From Oscillospiraceae bacterium (GTDB lineage: Bacteria; Bacillota; Clostridia; Oscillospirales; Oscillospiraceae): a DNA stretch of 64,000 bases. Below, piece after piece: positions 7,923 through 16,344 of this stretch (its first letter is position 1; each line of letters begins with the position of its first letter). Below the pieces are notes generated by a model, which saw nothing but the letters and a program-made list of their open reading frames with translations, ran no database searches and was not told where the DNA came from. A program made the translations under genes and the position numbers. The stretch lies in contig JAFSRZ010000039.1 of assembly GCA_017445875.1 (NCBI GenBank), positions 27,899 to 91,898 on the forward strand, written 5' to 3'.

Positions 7923-8642
7923 TCAGGTGTTGAGGGCAATAATTGTTTCGACTGTGCCGAGGAAGTCCATTCTGTCCATGCTGGCGTCAGCGCCGAGAGA
8001 GTAGGAGTAATCGTCGACCGTCCACATGGCGAGGAACAGGGAATCCCCGTCGCCCAGACAGGTCACGTTGACGCCTTGGAGCGACTGCGCGACTTCCTGC
8101 GTGTACTGACTGTAATCGCCGCTGATATTCCAGTCACCGGGAGCCTTGCGGGCGGTCAGGGAGGCGTCGGTGTCGTTGGAGTAGATGACCTCGAACAGAG
8201 ACATATCGTCGGCGACGCGGTAGGCGACTTTATCATAGCCGCCGATTTCCTCCGGCACGCCGAATTTGAATCCCGCCGCCGCCTCGGCCTCGGCATAGGT
8301 GGCGTAATCCGTGAACGGGTTCGCTATACCCGCGTCCGGCGCTTCGGGTCCCATCGTGGCGTCGTCGGGAGTTGTGGCGGCGGTATCGTCGGGCATTGTG
8401 GCGGTATCGTCGGGTGTCGCGGTGGTGTCGTCGGGCATTGTGGCGGTATCATCGGGTGTGGCGGCGGTGTCGTCGGGTGTCGCGGTGGTGTCGTCGGGCA
8501 TTGTGGCGGTATCGTCGGGTGTGGTGGTGTCGGTTGTGGTGGTTTCGTCATTGGCGGGCGTTTCCGTGCCGCCCTGTTTGCCGCAGGCCGCGAGGCTCAA
8601 TGTCAGCGCAAAGGCCAAGGCAAGCGCAAGCCATTTCTTCAT
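7923..8642 (-). CDS. lipoprotein with Asp/Thr/Pro repeats
   Basis: A 239-residue exported lipoprotein. MKKWLALALAFALTLSLAAC is a signal peptide ending in a lipobox cysteine at residue 20, so the protein should be anchored to the outer face of the membrane. Residues about 38-95 are tandem PDDTAT/MPDDTTAT repeats, an extended acidic linker. The C-terminal 140 residues (ITNP-like NPFTDYATYAEAEAAAGFKFGVP onward) form a soluble domain I cannot assign with confidence. The start at 8642 has AAAGGAG. The upstream in-frame ATG at 8693 is rejected. Confidence 0.82.
   Translation of the reverse strand: MKKWLALALAFALTLSLAACGKQGGTETPANDETTTTDTTTPDDTATMPDDTTATPDDTAATPDDTATMPDDTTATPDDTATMPDDTAATTPDDATMGPEAPDAGIANPFTDYATYAEAEAAAGFKFGVPEEIGGYDKVAYRVADDMSLFEVIYSNDTDASLTARKAPGDWNISGDYSQYTQEVAQSLQGVNVTCLGDGDSLFLAMWTVDDYSYSLGADASMDRMDFLGTVETIIALNT
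8365..8530 (-). repeat. in-frame tandem repeats in the lipoprotein gene
   Basis: Units of 21-24 bases encode TPDDTAT, MPDDTTAT and close variants. Two longer blocks of about 80 bases are nearly identical, which suggests block duplication. The count could vary between strains by slippage. Confidence 0.8.
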
Positions 8643-8696
8643 ATCGTCCAATCTCCTTTTGCTGTGATGTTCCGGGGTTTCCGCCGGACACAAGTC

Positions 8697-8725
8697 ATTG
8701 TACCACGCCGTGCGGGCTTTTGCTA
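8697..8725 (-). promoter_or_regulatory. probable promoter of the lipoprotein gene
   Basis: TACAAT preceded by an extended TGG and, 17 bases further, a weak TAGCAA -35 on the minus strand. Confidence 0.45.
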
Positions 8726-8779
8726 GCGAATTACCGGAAAATCCCAGTCGACGGCGATTTTGTCTCCCGCCGAACAGGC

Positions 8780-8808
8780 TTGCAAACGCCGAAAAAGTGT
8801 GCTATACT
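8780..8808 (+). promoter_or_regulatory. promoter of parE
   Basis: TTGCAA and TATACT separated by 17 bases, ending 36 bases before the TTG start of parE. Confidence 0.65.
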
Positions 8809-8844
8809 GCCGCCACATGTATTCCGCGTCTGGAGGAACTCACT

Positions 8845-10845
8845 TTGAAAAAACAGTCCCTGAAACAAAATTACGGAAACGACAGCATTTCTTCCCTGAA
8901 AGGTGCCGAACGTGTGCGCAAACGTCCCGGCGTCATTTTCGGCTCTGACGGCCTTGACGGCTGTGAACACGCCGTCTTTGAAATACTCTCCAATTCCATC
9001 GATGAAGCCCGCGAAGGCCACGGCACTTTGATTACCGTCCGGCGCTTCCTCGACCACTCCATAGAGGTACAGGACGCCGGGCGCGGCTGTCCCGTCGACT
9101 GGAACGAAAAGGAAGGCCGTTACAATTGGGAACTCGTGTTCTGTGAACTCTACGCCGGCGGCAAGTATAACAATCTCACCGGCGACAGTTACGAGTATTC
9201 GTTAGGCCTCAACGGCCTCGGCGCCTGCGCCACACAGTACGCCTCCCGCTATATGGATGTCACCGTCCGGCGCGACGGTCACGAGTACGCCCTGCACTTT
9301 GAGCGCGGGGAAATCGTCGGCGAGCTTCAAAAGACACCTTTGCCGCGTTCCCGCGTCCGCGAAACCGGTACCCGTATCCGCTGGCTCCCCGACTTGGACG
9401 TGTTCACTGATATCAACATTCCCCCGGAGTTTTTCACGGACGTGATAAAGCGTCAGGCGGTTGTCAACGCCGGGATTTCGTTCCGGTTCGAGAACGAGAC
9501 CGCCCCCGGCAAGTTTGACGCCGCGGACTTTCTGTACCCGGACGGCATCGCGGATTATGTCGGGGAACTCTCCGGCGACAACGCCCTGACTGATACTATT
9601 TTCTGGTCAGCCGAACGGCAGGGGCGTGACCGCCCCGACAAAGACGAGTACAAAGTCCGTCTTTCGTGCGCGTTCCGCTTCTCGAACCGCGTACACGTCA
9701 TCGAACATTATCACAATTCCAGTTATCTGGAACACGGCGGAAGCCCGGAAAAAGCCGCGAAATCGGCCTTTGTCTCGGCCTTCGACAAGTATCTCCGCGA
9801 ACAGGGCAGGTATCAGAAAAATGAGTCCAAAGTCGCGTGGGAGGATATCGAGGACTGTCTTGTGCTGGTCTCCAACAACTTCTCAACCCAGACTTCCTAC
9901 GAAAACCAGACCAAGAAATCCATTACTAACAAGTTCATCCGGGAGGCCATGACGGAGTTTTTACGCTCCAATCTGGAAATCTGGTGCATTGAGAACCGTC
10001 AGGACGCCGACCGCGTCGCCGAACAGATTCTTATCAACAAGCGCAGTCGTGAGAGCGCCGAAAAGGCGCGGCTCAACATTAAAAAGAAACTTTCCGGCAA
10101 TATCGACATTGCCAACCGTGTGCAGAAGTTTGTCGACTGCCGTTCCCGTGACCCCGACAAACGCGAAATCTATATTGTCGAGGGAGATTCCGCGCTCGGA
10201 AGCGTCAAACTCAGCCGCGACGCCGAATATCAGGGCATTATGCCGGTACGCGGAAAAATCCTCAACTGTCTGAAAGCCGACTACGCCTTAATTTTCAAGA
10301 GCGAAATTATCACGGATTTGATACGCGTTCTTGGCTGTGGCGTGGAGGTGCAGAACCGTCACGTAAAGGATATGTCGGCCTTCGACCTGAAAAATTTACG
10401 CTGGAACAAAGTCGTAATCTGCACGGACGGTGATGTAGACGGCTTCCAGATTCGCACACTCATTTTGACTATGCTCTACCGCCTCACGCCGACACTTATC
10501 GAAAAGGGCTATGTCTATATTGCCGAAACGCCCCTGTTTGAAATCAATTCCGGCGACAAGACGTGGTTCGCCTACTCCGACGCCGAAAAGAACGATATCC
10601 TGAAACAGTTGTCGGGCAAGAAAGTCAAAGTCGACCGTTCCAAAGGCCTCGGCGAGAACGACCCCGACATGATGTGGCTTACGACCATGAACCCGGAAAC
10701 GCGGCGTCTGATACGTGTCATGCCGGAGGAAGTCGAGCGTACCGCGCAGGTGTTTGAACTGTTGCTTGGGAACAATCTGCAAGGCCGCAAGGAGCATATC
10801 GCCGCCCACGGCTACGAGTATCTGGCAATGGCCGATATCAGTTAA
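8845..10845 (+). CDS. parE: type IIA DNA topoisomerase subunit B (topoisomerase IV-like)
   Basis: ATPase subunit of a type IIA topoisomerase, acting with the ParC-like protein encoded 1.9 kb downstream. The 666 residues hold a GHKL ATPase domain (EILSNSIDEAREG near 47, then GLNGLGACATQYAS) and a TOPRIM domain (YIVEGDSALGS, then CTDGDVDGFQIRTL for the metal-binding acidic residues). The start is a TTG at 8845, eight bases after GGAGG. The frame extends further upstream, but that part overlaps the promoter and is not conserved. The divergent Clostridial form of the TOPRIM motif (ALGS instead of AGGS) fits the ParE-like paralogue better than GyrB. Confidence 0.9.
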   Translation: MKKQSLKQNYGNDSISSLKGAERVRKRPGVIFGSDGLDGCEHAVFEILSNSIDEAREGHGTLITVRRFLDHSIEVQDAGRGCPVDWNEKEGRYNWELVFCELYAGGKYNNLTGDSYEYSLGLNGLGACATQYASRYMDVTVRRDGHEYALHFERGEIVGELQKTPLPRSRVRETGTRIRWLPDLDVFTDINIPPEFFTDVIKRQAVVNAGISFRFENETAPGKFDAADFLYPDGIADYVGELSGDNALTDTIFWSAERQGRDRPDKDEYKVRLSCAFRFSNRVHVIEHYHNSSYLEHGGSPEKAAKSAFVSAFDKYLREQGRYQKNESKVAWEDIEDCLVLVSNNFSTQTSYENQTKKSITNKFIREAMTEFLRSNLEIWCIENRQDADRVAEQILINKRSRESAEKARLNIKKKLSGNIDIANRVQKFVDCRSRDPDKREIYIVEGDSALGSVKLSRDAEYQGIMPVRGKILNCLKADYALIFKSEIITDLIRVLGCGVEVQNRHVKDMSAFDLKNLRWNKVVICTDGDVDGFQIRTLILTMLYRLTPTLIEKGYVYIAETPLFEINSGDKTWFAYSDAEKNDILKQLSGKKVKVDRSKGLGENDPDMMWLTTMNPETRRLIRVMPEEVERTAQVFELLLGNNLQGRKEHIAAHGYEYLAMADIS

Positions 10846-10869
10846 TTTTGAAAATACAGGAAATATATA

Positions 10870-10898
10870 TTGACATCTCAGTACAAAATGGCTATAAT
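10870..10898 (+). promoter_or_regulatory. consensus promoter of the R-M controller and methyltransferase
   Basis: A textbook TTGACA-17-TATAAT lies 24 bases after the parE stop codon and 24 bases before the controller start. It gives the inserted module transcription independent of parE. Confidence 0.85.
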
Positions 10899-10921
10899 CA
10901 AATATGTAAGGAGGAATTGAT

Positions 10922-11125
10922 ATGCCATTTTCGTACAAACCTCTCTGGAAGTTGCTGATTGACCGTGACATGACCAAAAAGGCATTGATGAAACAACCGG
11001 GAATTTCCAAATCGACCGTTGACAAGATGAACCGGGGAGAAAACGTGTCTATGGATGTAATAGAGCGTATATGTCACGCGCTCGATTGCAATATTTCGGA
11101 CATTGTGGTGTATCGGGAGCATTGA
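10922..11125 (+). CDS. XRE/Cro-type regulator, probable R-M controller
   Basis: A 67-residue helix-turn-helix protein of the XRE family (LIDRDMTKKALMK, GISKSTVDKMNRGE, VIERICHALDCNISDIV). The recognition helix is the KSTVDKMNRG segment. It lies one base ahead of the methyltransferase on the same transcript, and small XRE proteins in this position often act as controller (C) proteins that set the timing of R-M expression. It may bind its own promoter region. No clear C-box palindrome is visible to me, so the controller role is inferred from position. Confidence 0.8.
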   Translation: MPFSYKPLWKLLIDRDMTKKALMKQPGISKSTVDKMNRGENVSMDVIERICHALDCNISDIVVYREH

Positions 11126-11126
11126 T

Positions 11127-12008
11127 ATGTCATATACAGTAATCCACGCGGATTGTTTTGAGTGGATGGCATGTCGGGAAGAATATTCCATTACGGCCAT
11201 TGTGACAGACCCGCCCTATGGAGTAAAAGAGTATACGGAAAGTGAAATGGAAAAACGCCGTCAGAAAAAAGGAGGGATTTGGAGAATCCCGCCTTCCTTC
11301 GACGGTCACGCACGAAATCCGCTTCCCCGGTTTTCCGTCATTAATGATGACCCTTGTGAGCGGCAAAACGTATACGATTTTTTTTATCATTGGGCGAAAC
11401 TGGTCATTCGTCTGCTTGTCCCCGGCGGTCATGTGTTCATTGCCTCCACGCCTTTGCTCTCCGATATCGTAAGCCGCGCCATGAGAGAAGCGGGTTTTGA
11501 ACGTCGGGGAGAAATTATCCGAACGGTTTCCACGTTGCGAGGCGGAGACCGTCCGAAAGGCGCGGAATCGGAATTTTCGGAACTTTCCGTGATTCCCAGG
11601 GGACTTTGGGAACCGTGGGGGCTATACCGAAAACCGCTTTCAGAAAAAACCGTCGCCGAGAATCTGCGGCGTTGGAAAGCGGGCGCGTTGCGCAGGGATA
11701 CGAACAGTCTGCCCTTTTGTGACCTGATTCCAAGCGGAAAAACACCCCGTCTGGAACGTCAAATTGCGCCTCATCCGAGCGTCAAGCCGCAGGAATTTTT
11801 GCGGAAACTGGTTTACGCCTCCTTGCCTTTCGGAACGGGAACCGTATTAGACCCATTTTCCGGAAGCGGTTCAACGCTGGCGGCGGCGGAGTTTTGGGGA
11901 TATGACAGCGTGGGGATTGAAAAAGACGCTTTCTTTTTCCAACTCTCCCAAAGCGCAATCCCGCAACTTGCGAAGTTATATCCCCAAACTGTCAGTCTTT
12001 CCGGCTGA
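11127..12008 (+). CDS. DNA methyltransferase, beta-class (adenine-N6 or cytosine-N4)
   Basis: The 293-residue enzyme has motif IV first (TDPPYG, residues 27-32) and the AdoMet motif I last (LDPFSGSGST near residue 243), with HPSVKP just before motif I, the order of the beta group. DPPY is most common in N6-adenine enzymes. The middle region (about 50-200) is the target recognition part. The start at 11127 has GGGAG and follows the regulator stop by one base. Its 3' end overlaps the convergent endonuclease gene by 17 bases, which ties the two into one R-M system. Confidence 0.9.
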   Translation: MSYTVIHADCFEWMACREEYSITAIVTDPPYGVKEYTESEMEKRRQKKGGIWRIPPSFDGHARNPLPRFSVINDDPCERQNVYDFFYHWAKLVIRLLVPGGHVFIASTPLLSDIVSRAMREAGFERRGEIIRTVSTLRGGDRPKGAESEFSELSVIPRGLWEPWGLYRKPLSEKTVAENLRRWKAGALRRDTNSLPFCDLIPSGKTPRLERQIAPHPSVKPQEFLRKLVYASLPFGTGTVLDPFSGSGSTLAAAEFWGYDSVGIEKDAFFFQLSQSAIPQLAKLYPQTVSLSG

Positions 12009-12636
12009 ATGGCGAATACTCTGGAATTGGAAGGACGGAGGCAAGACTTTCTCTGTTTCGCCGGAGTGCAGGGGTAATGGAAACCAGTTCCGGATTGAGA
12101 TAGACAGTTCCGTCCCGCAGTTTCGCCGTCCCGATTCTGGTGGTGATGTAGGTTTCTGTGCGTTGAGACTGGTTGCTGTTTCTGCGGCTCCCCTGATACT
12201 GCCAGTCGGAAAACTCCCGTTCATAGCCTATCAGATTCGCAATCTCAACCTGTGAAAACGCAATGTCGCCGTCATCCATAATCTGGAAGCATACGACAAT
12301 ATGCCATCCGCTGTGTCCGTTATGCCCTTCCCCGCCCTTCATAGGTTTGTTGGAGGCTTTGACTTCCAGTCCGATTCCCTTGCTCTTGTGGGTTAAGTCC
12401 GGATATTTCTGGTCATGATACGGCTGATATACGCTGACATCGCCCAGCATTTTGGTGAATACGTTGGAGACAATCCCACTGAAATTGTTGGCCTGAATGA
12501 TTTCATCCAGACGAATCCCAGCGTTTTCGCGGATGGTCTGGAAGAACTCCCGCGTCTTTTGCATGGCACGAAAGATTTCTTCCGCTTTCAGGTCTTCCGG
12601 CAGGGGAACATCCCGTAAAAATCGACGTTGAAGCAT
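11992..12636 (-). CDS. type II restriction endonuclease (PD-(D/E)xK)
   Basis: A 214-residue protein with the catalytic set P79-D80 and E91-V-K93 (PDLTHKSKGIGLEVKAS), the classic PD-(D/E)xK nuclease signature. A helical N-terminus (DLKAEEIFRAMQKTREFFQTI) precedes it. I cannot name the target sequence or subfamily. It is transcribed toward the methyltransferase and their 3' ends overlap by 17 bases. Its own extended -10 promoter and a GAGG site precede the ATG at 12636. Confidence 0.83.
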   Translation of the reverse strand: MLQRRFLRDVPLPEDLKAEEIFRAMQKTREFFQTIRENAGIRLDEIIQANNFSGIVSNVFTKMLGDVSVYQPYHDQKYPDLTHKSKGIGLEVKASNKPMKGGEGHNGHSGWHIVVCFQIMDDGDIAFSQVEIANLIGYEREFSDWQYQGSRRNSNQSQRTETYITTRIGTAKLRDGTVYLNPELVSITPALRRNRESLASVLPIPEYSPFSRKD

Positions 12637-12669
12637 TGTATTTTCCTCACTTTCGATAAAATGCCATTT

Positions 12670-12678
12670 ATTATACCA
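12670..12678 (-). promoter_or_regulatory. extended -10 promoter of the endonuclease gene
   Basis: TGGTATAAT on the minus strand 34 bases before the endonuclease start. No good -35 is visible, as is usual for extended -10 promoters. The 114-base gap to parC holds no other gene. Confidence 0.55.
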
Positions 12679-12750
12679 TAGATGTGCGGGAAAAGCTCGT
12701 CTATTTCAAAAATATATGCAACGATTTCTGATATGTAAAGGAAACACTGT

Positions 12751-14988
12751 ATGCCAAGGAAGAAAGTAAGCGGCGAGACAAGCCGCAAGCATAACCCGAA
12801 TGTCATGGGACTTCGCGCCGCCGTCGTGGAGGAACCCATTACACGCACGCTGGAGACCAATTACATGCCCTACGCCATGAGCGTGATTGTCTCCCGCGCA
12901 ATCCCGGAAATCGACGGCTTCAAGCCGTCCCACCGGAAACTGTTGTACACCATGTACAAAATGGGGCTTTTAGGCGGAACGCGTACCAAGTCCGCGAACA
13001 TCGTCGGGCAGACCATGCGACTGAATCCCCACGGCGACGCCGCCATTTACGATACCATGGTCAGACTGTCGAGCGGCTACGGCGCGTTGCTGACACCTTT
13101 TGTCGATTCAAAGGGCAACTTCGGCAAGGCCTATTCCCGCGACATGTCGTGTGCCGCGCCGCGCTACACGGAAGCGCGACTGACACCGATTTGTCAGGAA
13201 CTTTTCCGCGACATCGACGCCGATACCGTCGACTTTGTGGACAACTACGACAACACCATGAAAGAGCCGTCCCTGTTGCCGACGACATTTCCTAATATTC
13301 TGGTGTCGGCAAACAGCGGAATTGCCGTGGGCATGGCGTCGCAATTTTGCGGCTTCAATCTAAAGGAAGTCTGCGACACCGCCGCCGCGTACTTGAAACA
13401 TCCCGACTGTGACCTGTCCGAGACGCTCCCCGCGCCCGACTTCCCCACCGGCGGCGAACTCCTCTGGGACGCCAACGCAATCCGCGACATTTACGAGACC
13501 GGACGCGGCAGTGTGCGCGTACGCGCCAAGTACCGCTATGTCAAGGCCGAAAACCTCATCGAGATTTACGAAATCCCGTACTCCACCACGTCCGAAGCGA
13601 TTCTGGACAAAGTCGAGAAACTTATCAAGGCGGGGAAAGTCCGGGAAATTTCCGACATGCGCGACGAAACCGACTTGTCCGGGCTCAAACTGGCTATCGA
13701 CCTCAAACGCGGCACCGACCCCGATAAACTCATGTCGCGCCTGTTCAAGCAAACTCCGCTCGAAGATTCCTTTGCCTGTAACTTTAACGTCCTCATTGGG
13801 GGCGTGCCGAAAGTGTTGGGCGTGCGCGAGATTTTAGCGGAGTGGGCGTCGTGGCGTACGGAATCCGTACGGCGGCGGGTGTCGTTCGTGTTACAGCGCC
13901 GGGAAGAACGTCTGCACCTGTTGCGCGGTTTACAGAAAATTTTACTCGACATTGACCGCGCCGTGGACATCATCCGCAACACCGAAGAGGAAGCCGAAGT
14001 CGTGCCAAATCTGATGATAGGCTTTGGTATCGACAAGACACAGGCGGAGTATGTCGCGGAAATCAAGTTACGGAACCTCAATCGGGAATATTTGTTGAAG
14101 CGTACGGAGGAAATCAGCGGCTTGGAGACCGAAATTTCCGGTTTGCGCGCCACACTCGACGACCCGAAACGTGTACGGAAAATCATCACGGACGAACTCA
14201 AGGCCGCCGCGAAGAAGTACGGCGAACCCCGCCGCACGACCATTTTGTACCAGTACGACACCGGCGCGGATATCGAAGCAGAAACCCCGTCGGAGTATCC
14301 GGTACACGTCTTTCTGTCGCGGGAAGGCTACTTCAAGAAAATTACGCCGTTGTCGCTCCGCATGGGCGGGGAACAGAAGTTCAAAGAGGGCGACGAACTC
14401 CGGCAGACGTATCAGACGACATCCGGCGCGGAAATTATGTTTTTTACAGACCGCTGTCAGGTCTACAAAACGCGCCTGAGCGAGTTCGACGACACGAAAG
14501 CAAGCGTCTTGGGCGACTATCTCCCGGCGAAACTGGGCATGGAGTCCGGCGAAAATGTCATCTACGCCGTACTCCCCGGCGACTACTCCGGCTATCTGCT
14601 CTTTTTCTACGAAAACGGCAAGGCGGCGCGTGTCCCGCTGTCGGCGTACGACACAAAGTCCAACCGCCGCCGCCTGACGGGCGCTTACTCCGATAAGTCC
14701 CCGCTGGCGTCCATGCTCTGTCTGACGGATGAGGCGGAAATCGCGGTCTACTCCACGGAACCGCGCTGCGTACTGTTCCACACGTCGGCGCTCCCGCAGA
14801 AGGCCACGCGCACGACACAGGGTGTCAACGTCATGACCTTGAAAGCAAGTCACACGCTCGAAAAGGCGCTTCCGGCGTCGGAGACGCCCATTGTCAATCC
14901 GGCGCGTTACCGGGCGCGGACACTCCCCGCCGCCGGGGCGTTACTGCGTCAGGACGACACCGAAGAAAAACAGTTGAGCATAATATGA
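12751..14988 (+). CDS. parC: type IIA DNA topoisomerase subunit A (topoisomerase IV-like)
   Basis: The breakage-reunion subunit that partners ParE. Of 745 residues, the first 480 form the DNA gate, with the catalytic tyrosine in AAPRYTEARL near residue 136 and the SRAIPEIDGFKPSHRKLLY segment near 50. The rest is a beta-pinwheel C-terminal domain that binds and wraps DNA. The ATG at 12751 follows AAAGGAAA at good spacing. parE and parC usually lie side by side, and here the R-M module separates them. No strong promoter of its own was found, so transcription could depend on read-through. Confidence 0.9.
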   Translation: MPRKKVSGETSRKHNPNVMGLRAAVVEEPITRTLETNYMPYAMSVIVSRAIPEIDGFKPSHRKLLYTMYKMGLLGGTRTKSANIVGQTMRLNPHGDAAIYDTMVRLSSGYGALLTPFVDSKGNFGKAYSRDMSCAAPRYTEARLTPICQELFRDIDADTVDFVDNYDNTMKEPSLLPTTFPNILVSANSGIAVGMASQFCGFNLKEVCDTAAAYLKHPDCDLSETLPAPDFPTGGELLWDANAIRDIYETGRGSVRVRAKYRYVKAENLIEIYEIPYSTTSEAILDKVEKLIKAGKVREISDMRDETDLSGLKLAIDLKRGTDPDKLMSRLFKQTPLEDSFACNFNVLIGGVPKVLGVREILAEWASWRTESVRRRVSFVLQRREERLHLLRGLQKILLDIDRAVDIIRNTEEEAEVVPNLMIGFGIDKTQAEYVAEIKLRNLNREYLLKRTEEISGLETEISGLRATLDDPKRVRKIITDELKAAAKKYGEPRRTTILYQYDTGADIEAETPSEYPVHVFLSREGYFKKITPLSLRMGGEQKFKEGDELRQTYQTTSGAEIMFFTDRCQVYKTRLSEFDDTKASVLGDYLPAKLGMESGENVIYAVLPGDYSGYLLFFYENGKAARVPLSAYDTKSNRRRLTGAYSDKSPLASMLCLTDEAEIAVYSTEPRCVLFHTSALPQKATRTTQGVNVMTLKASHTLEKALPASETPIVNPARYRARTLPAAGALLRQDDTEEKQLSII

Positions 14989-15002
14989 CAGGAGGCGTCG
15001 CC

Positions 15003-15626
15003 GTGAACCGTAACGAACAATGGTTACAATGGGCTGTGGAGTTGCAAAGTCTGGCACAGGCGGGCTTGCACTATTCAAAAGACCCGTTTGACGTGGAACG
15101 CTTCCAGCGGGTGCGGGAAATCGCCGTGGAAATGTTGCATGAGAAGTCCGGCATTCCGGTTGAAAAAGTCCGGGAGTTGTTCTGTTGCGAAACCGGGTAT
15201 CAGACACCGAAATTAGACACCCGCGCCGCCATTTTTCAGGACGACAAAATTTTACTGGTACGGGAACGCCGTACCGGAAACTGGTCTCTGCCGGGCGGCT
15301 GGGTCGATGTCAACTTGTCCGTGCTGGAAAGCGCCGTCAAGGAAGTCCGGGAGGAGGCCGGATTAGAGGTCAGCGCCGATTTGGTGATTGCCGTCCAAGA
15401 CCGTGAAAAGCACAATCAACCCGTGTACGCGTGGAAAGTGTGTCATGTGTTCGTACTCTGTACGGCGCACGGCGGAGAGTTTGTCCCGAACACGGAGACC
15501 ACGGAAAGCGGCTATTTCGCGCTGGACGCGCTCCCGCCGCTGTCGACGGAAAAGAACACCGCCGAACAGATTGCCATGTGTTTCGACGCCTGTCACGCCG
15601 AACACTGGAAAACGTTGCTGGATTGA
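15003..15626 (+). CDS. NUDIX hydrolase with N-terminal helical domain
   Basis: The 207-residue protein has an N-terminal helical region (1-66) typical of the ADP-ribose pyrophosphatase-like NUDIX subgroup, then a NUDIX domain. The NUDIX box runs from PGGWVDVNLSVLES to VREEAGL near residues 95-122. The REEAG core is intact, while the first Glu of the classic box is replaced, as in this subgroup. It probably cleaves a nucleoside diphosphate derivative. A GTG start at 15003 follows AGGAGG by seven bases. It lies 14 bases after parC. Confidence 0.85.
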   Translation: MNRNEQWLQWAVELQSLAQAGLHYSKDPFDVERFQRVREIAVEMLHEKSGIPVEKVRELFCCETGYQTPKLDTRAAIFQDDKILLVRERRTGNWSLPGGWVDVNLSVLESAVKEVREEAGLEVSADLVIAVQDREKHNQPVYAWKVCHVFVLCTAHGGEFVPNTETTESGYFALDALPPLSTEKNTAEQIAMCFDACHAEHWKTLLD

Positions 15627-15638
15627 GAGGTCTGCCAC

Positions 15639-15953
15639 ATGGATACGGAAGCGGAACTTTCCCGGAAAACCGGTATCCGGGAACGCGTCATCCGGGAAAT
15701 TCGGACATTCGCGGAGAAATACGGCGTCAAAAAGGTGATACTGTTCGGTTCGCGGGCGCGGGGCGATTTCCGGGAACGAAGCGATATTGACCTTGCCTTC
15801 ACGGGCGGCGACGGGGCGCGTTTCTCGCTCGACGTGGACGAGGAGACGTACACGTTACTGATGTTCGATATCGTGAATCTGGACAAACCCGTGCAGCCGG
15901 AATTAGTGGAATCTATCAGGCGGGACGGAGTGGTGATTTATGAGCAAGTTTGA
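15639..15953 (+). CDS. MNT-type minimal nucleotidyltransferase (antitoxin candidate)
   Basis: A 104-residue protein with the nucleotidyltransferase motif GSRARGDFRERSDIDLA (G37-S38, then D49-x-D51) and a later Asp in MFDIVNLD. MNT proteins paired with HEPN proteins act as antitoxins by adding AMP to the HEPN partner's active site. It overlaps the HEPN gene by 14 bases, which supports the pairing. The start has GAGAGG upstream. Confidence 0.85.
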   Translation: MDTEAELSRKTGIRERVIREIRTFAEKYGVKKVILFGSRARGDFRERSDIDLAFTGGDGARFSLDVDEETYTLLMFDIVNLDKPVQPELVESIRRDGVVIYEQV

Positions 15954-16329
15954 AAATTTTGTCCGGGCGCTTGACAATCTCAATGACATTTACCATTACA
16001 CAGAACCCTATGGAAATGTGGAACTCTCCGGCATGGTGGCGCTGTTTGAAATCTGCTTTGAACAGGCTTGGAAAACCATGAAGGAGTGTCTGGACAAGAG
16101 CGGCTACCGCGAGGGGAAAACCGGTTCCCCGAAACTGGTTATCAGAACCGCCTACGCGGCGGAGATGATTCCCGACGAGGCGCTGTGGCTCCGTGCGCTG
16201 GAGGACAGAAACCATGTCGCGCACGCGTATAATCAGGCCATTGCGCTGGGCATTGTTCAGAATACCAAAGAGCGTTATTATGACATGTTCCGGGCGCTGC
16301 GTGACACGCTCGAACGTGACTGGCTCTGA
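15940..16329 (+). CDS. HEPN protein, HI0074-type (toxin candidate)
   Basis: A 129-residue helical protein of the nucleotidyltransferase-substrate-binding HI0074 group (LSGMVALFEICFEQAWKTMKE). The R-x4-H-x-Y motif, R90 to H95 and Y97 in RNHVAHAYN, is the RNase/AMP-acceptor motif of HEPN toxins. It is coupled to the MNT gene by overlap, forming one HEPN/MNT unit. No separate promoter is seen, so the pair is probably transcribed from parC or the NUDIX gene. Confidence 0.83.
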   Translation: MSKFENFVRALDNLNDIYHYTEPYGNVELSGMVALFEICFEQAWKTMKECLDKSGYREGKTGSPKLVIRTAYAAEMIPDEALWLRALEDRNHVAHAYNQAIALGIVQNTKERYYDMFRALRDTLERDWL

Positions 16330-16344
16330 AAGGACGTTGAAAGT

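Noticed and set aside
8311-8667. Plus-strand frame rich in AVSSGIVAVSSGV opposite the lipoprotein
   Set aside because: It is the antisense reading of the PDDTAT repeats. The minus-strand gene has the signal peptide, lipobox and ribosome site.
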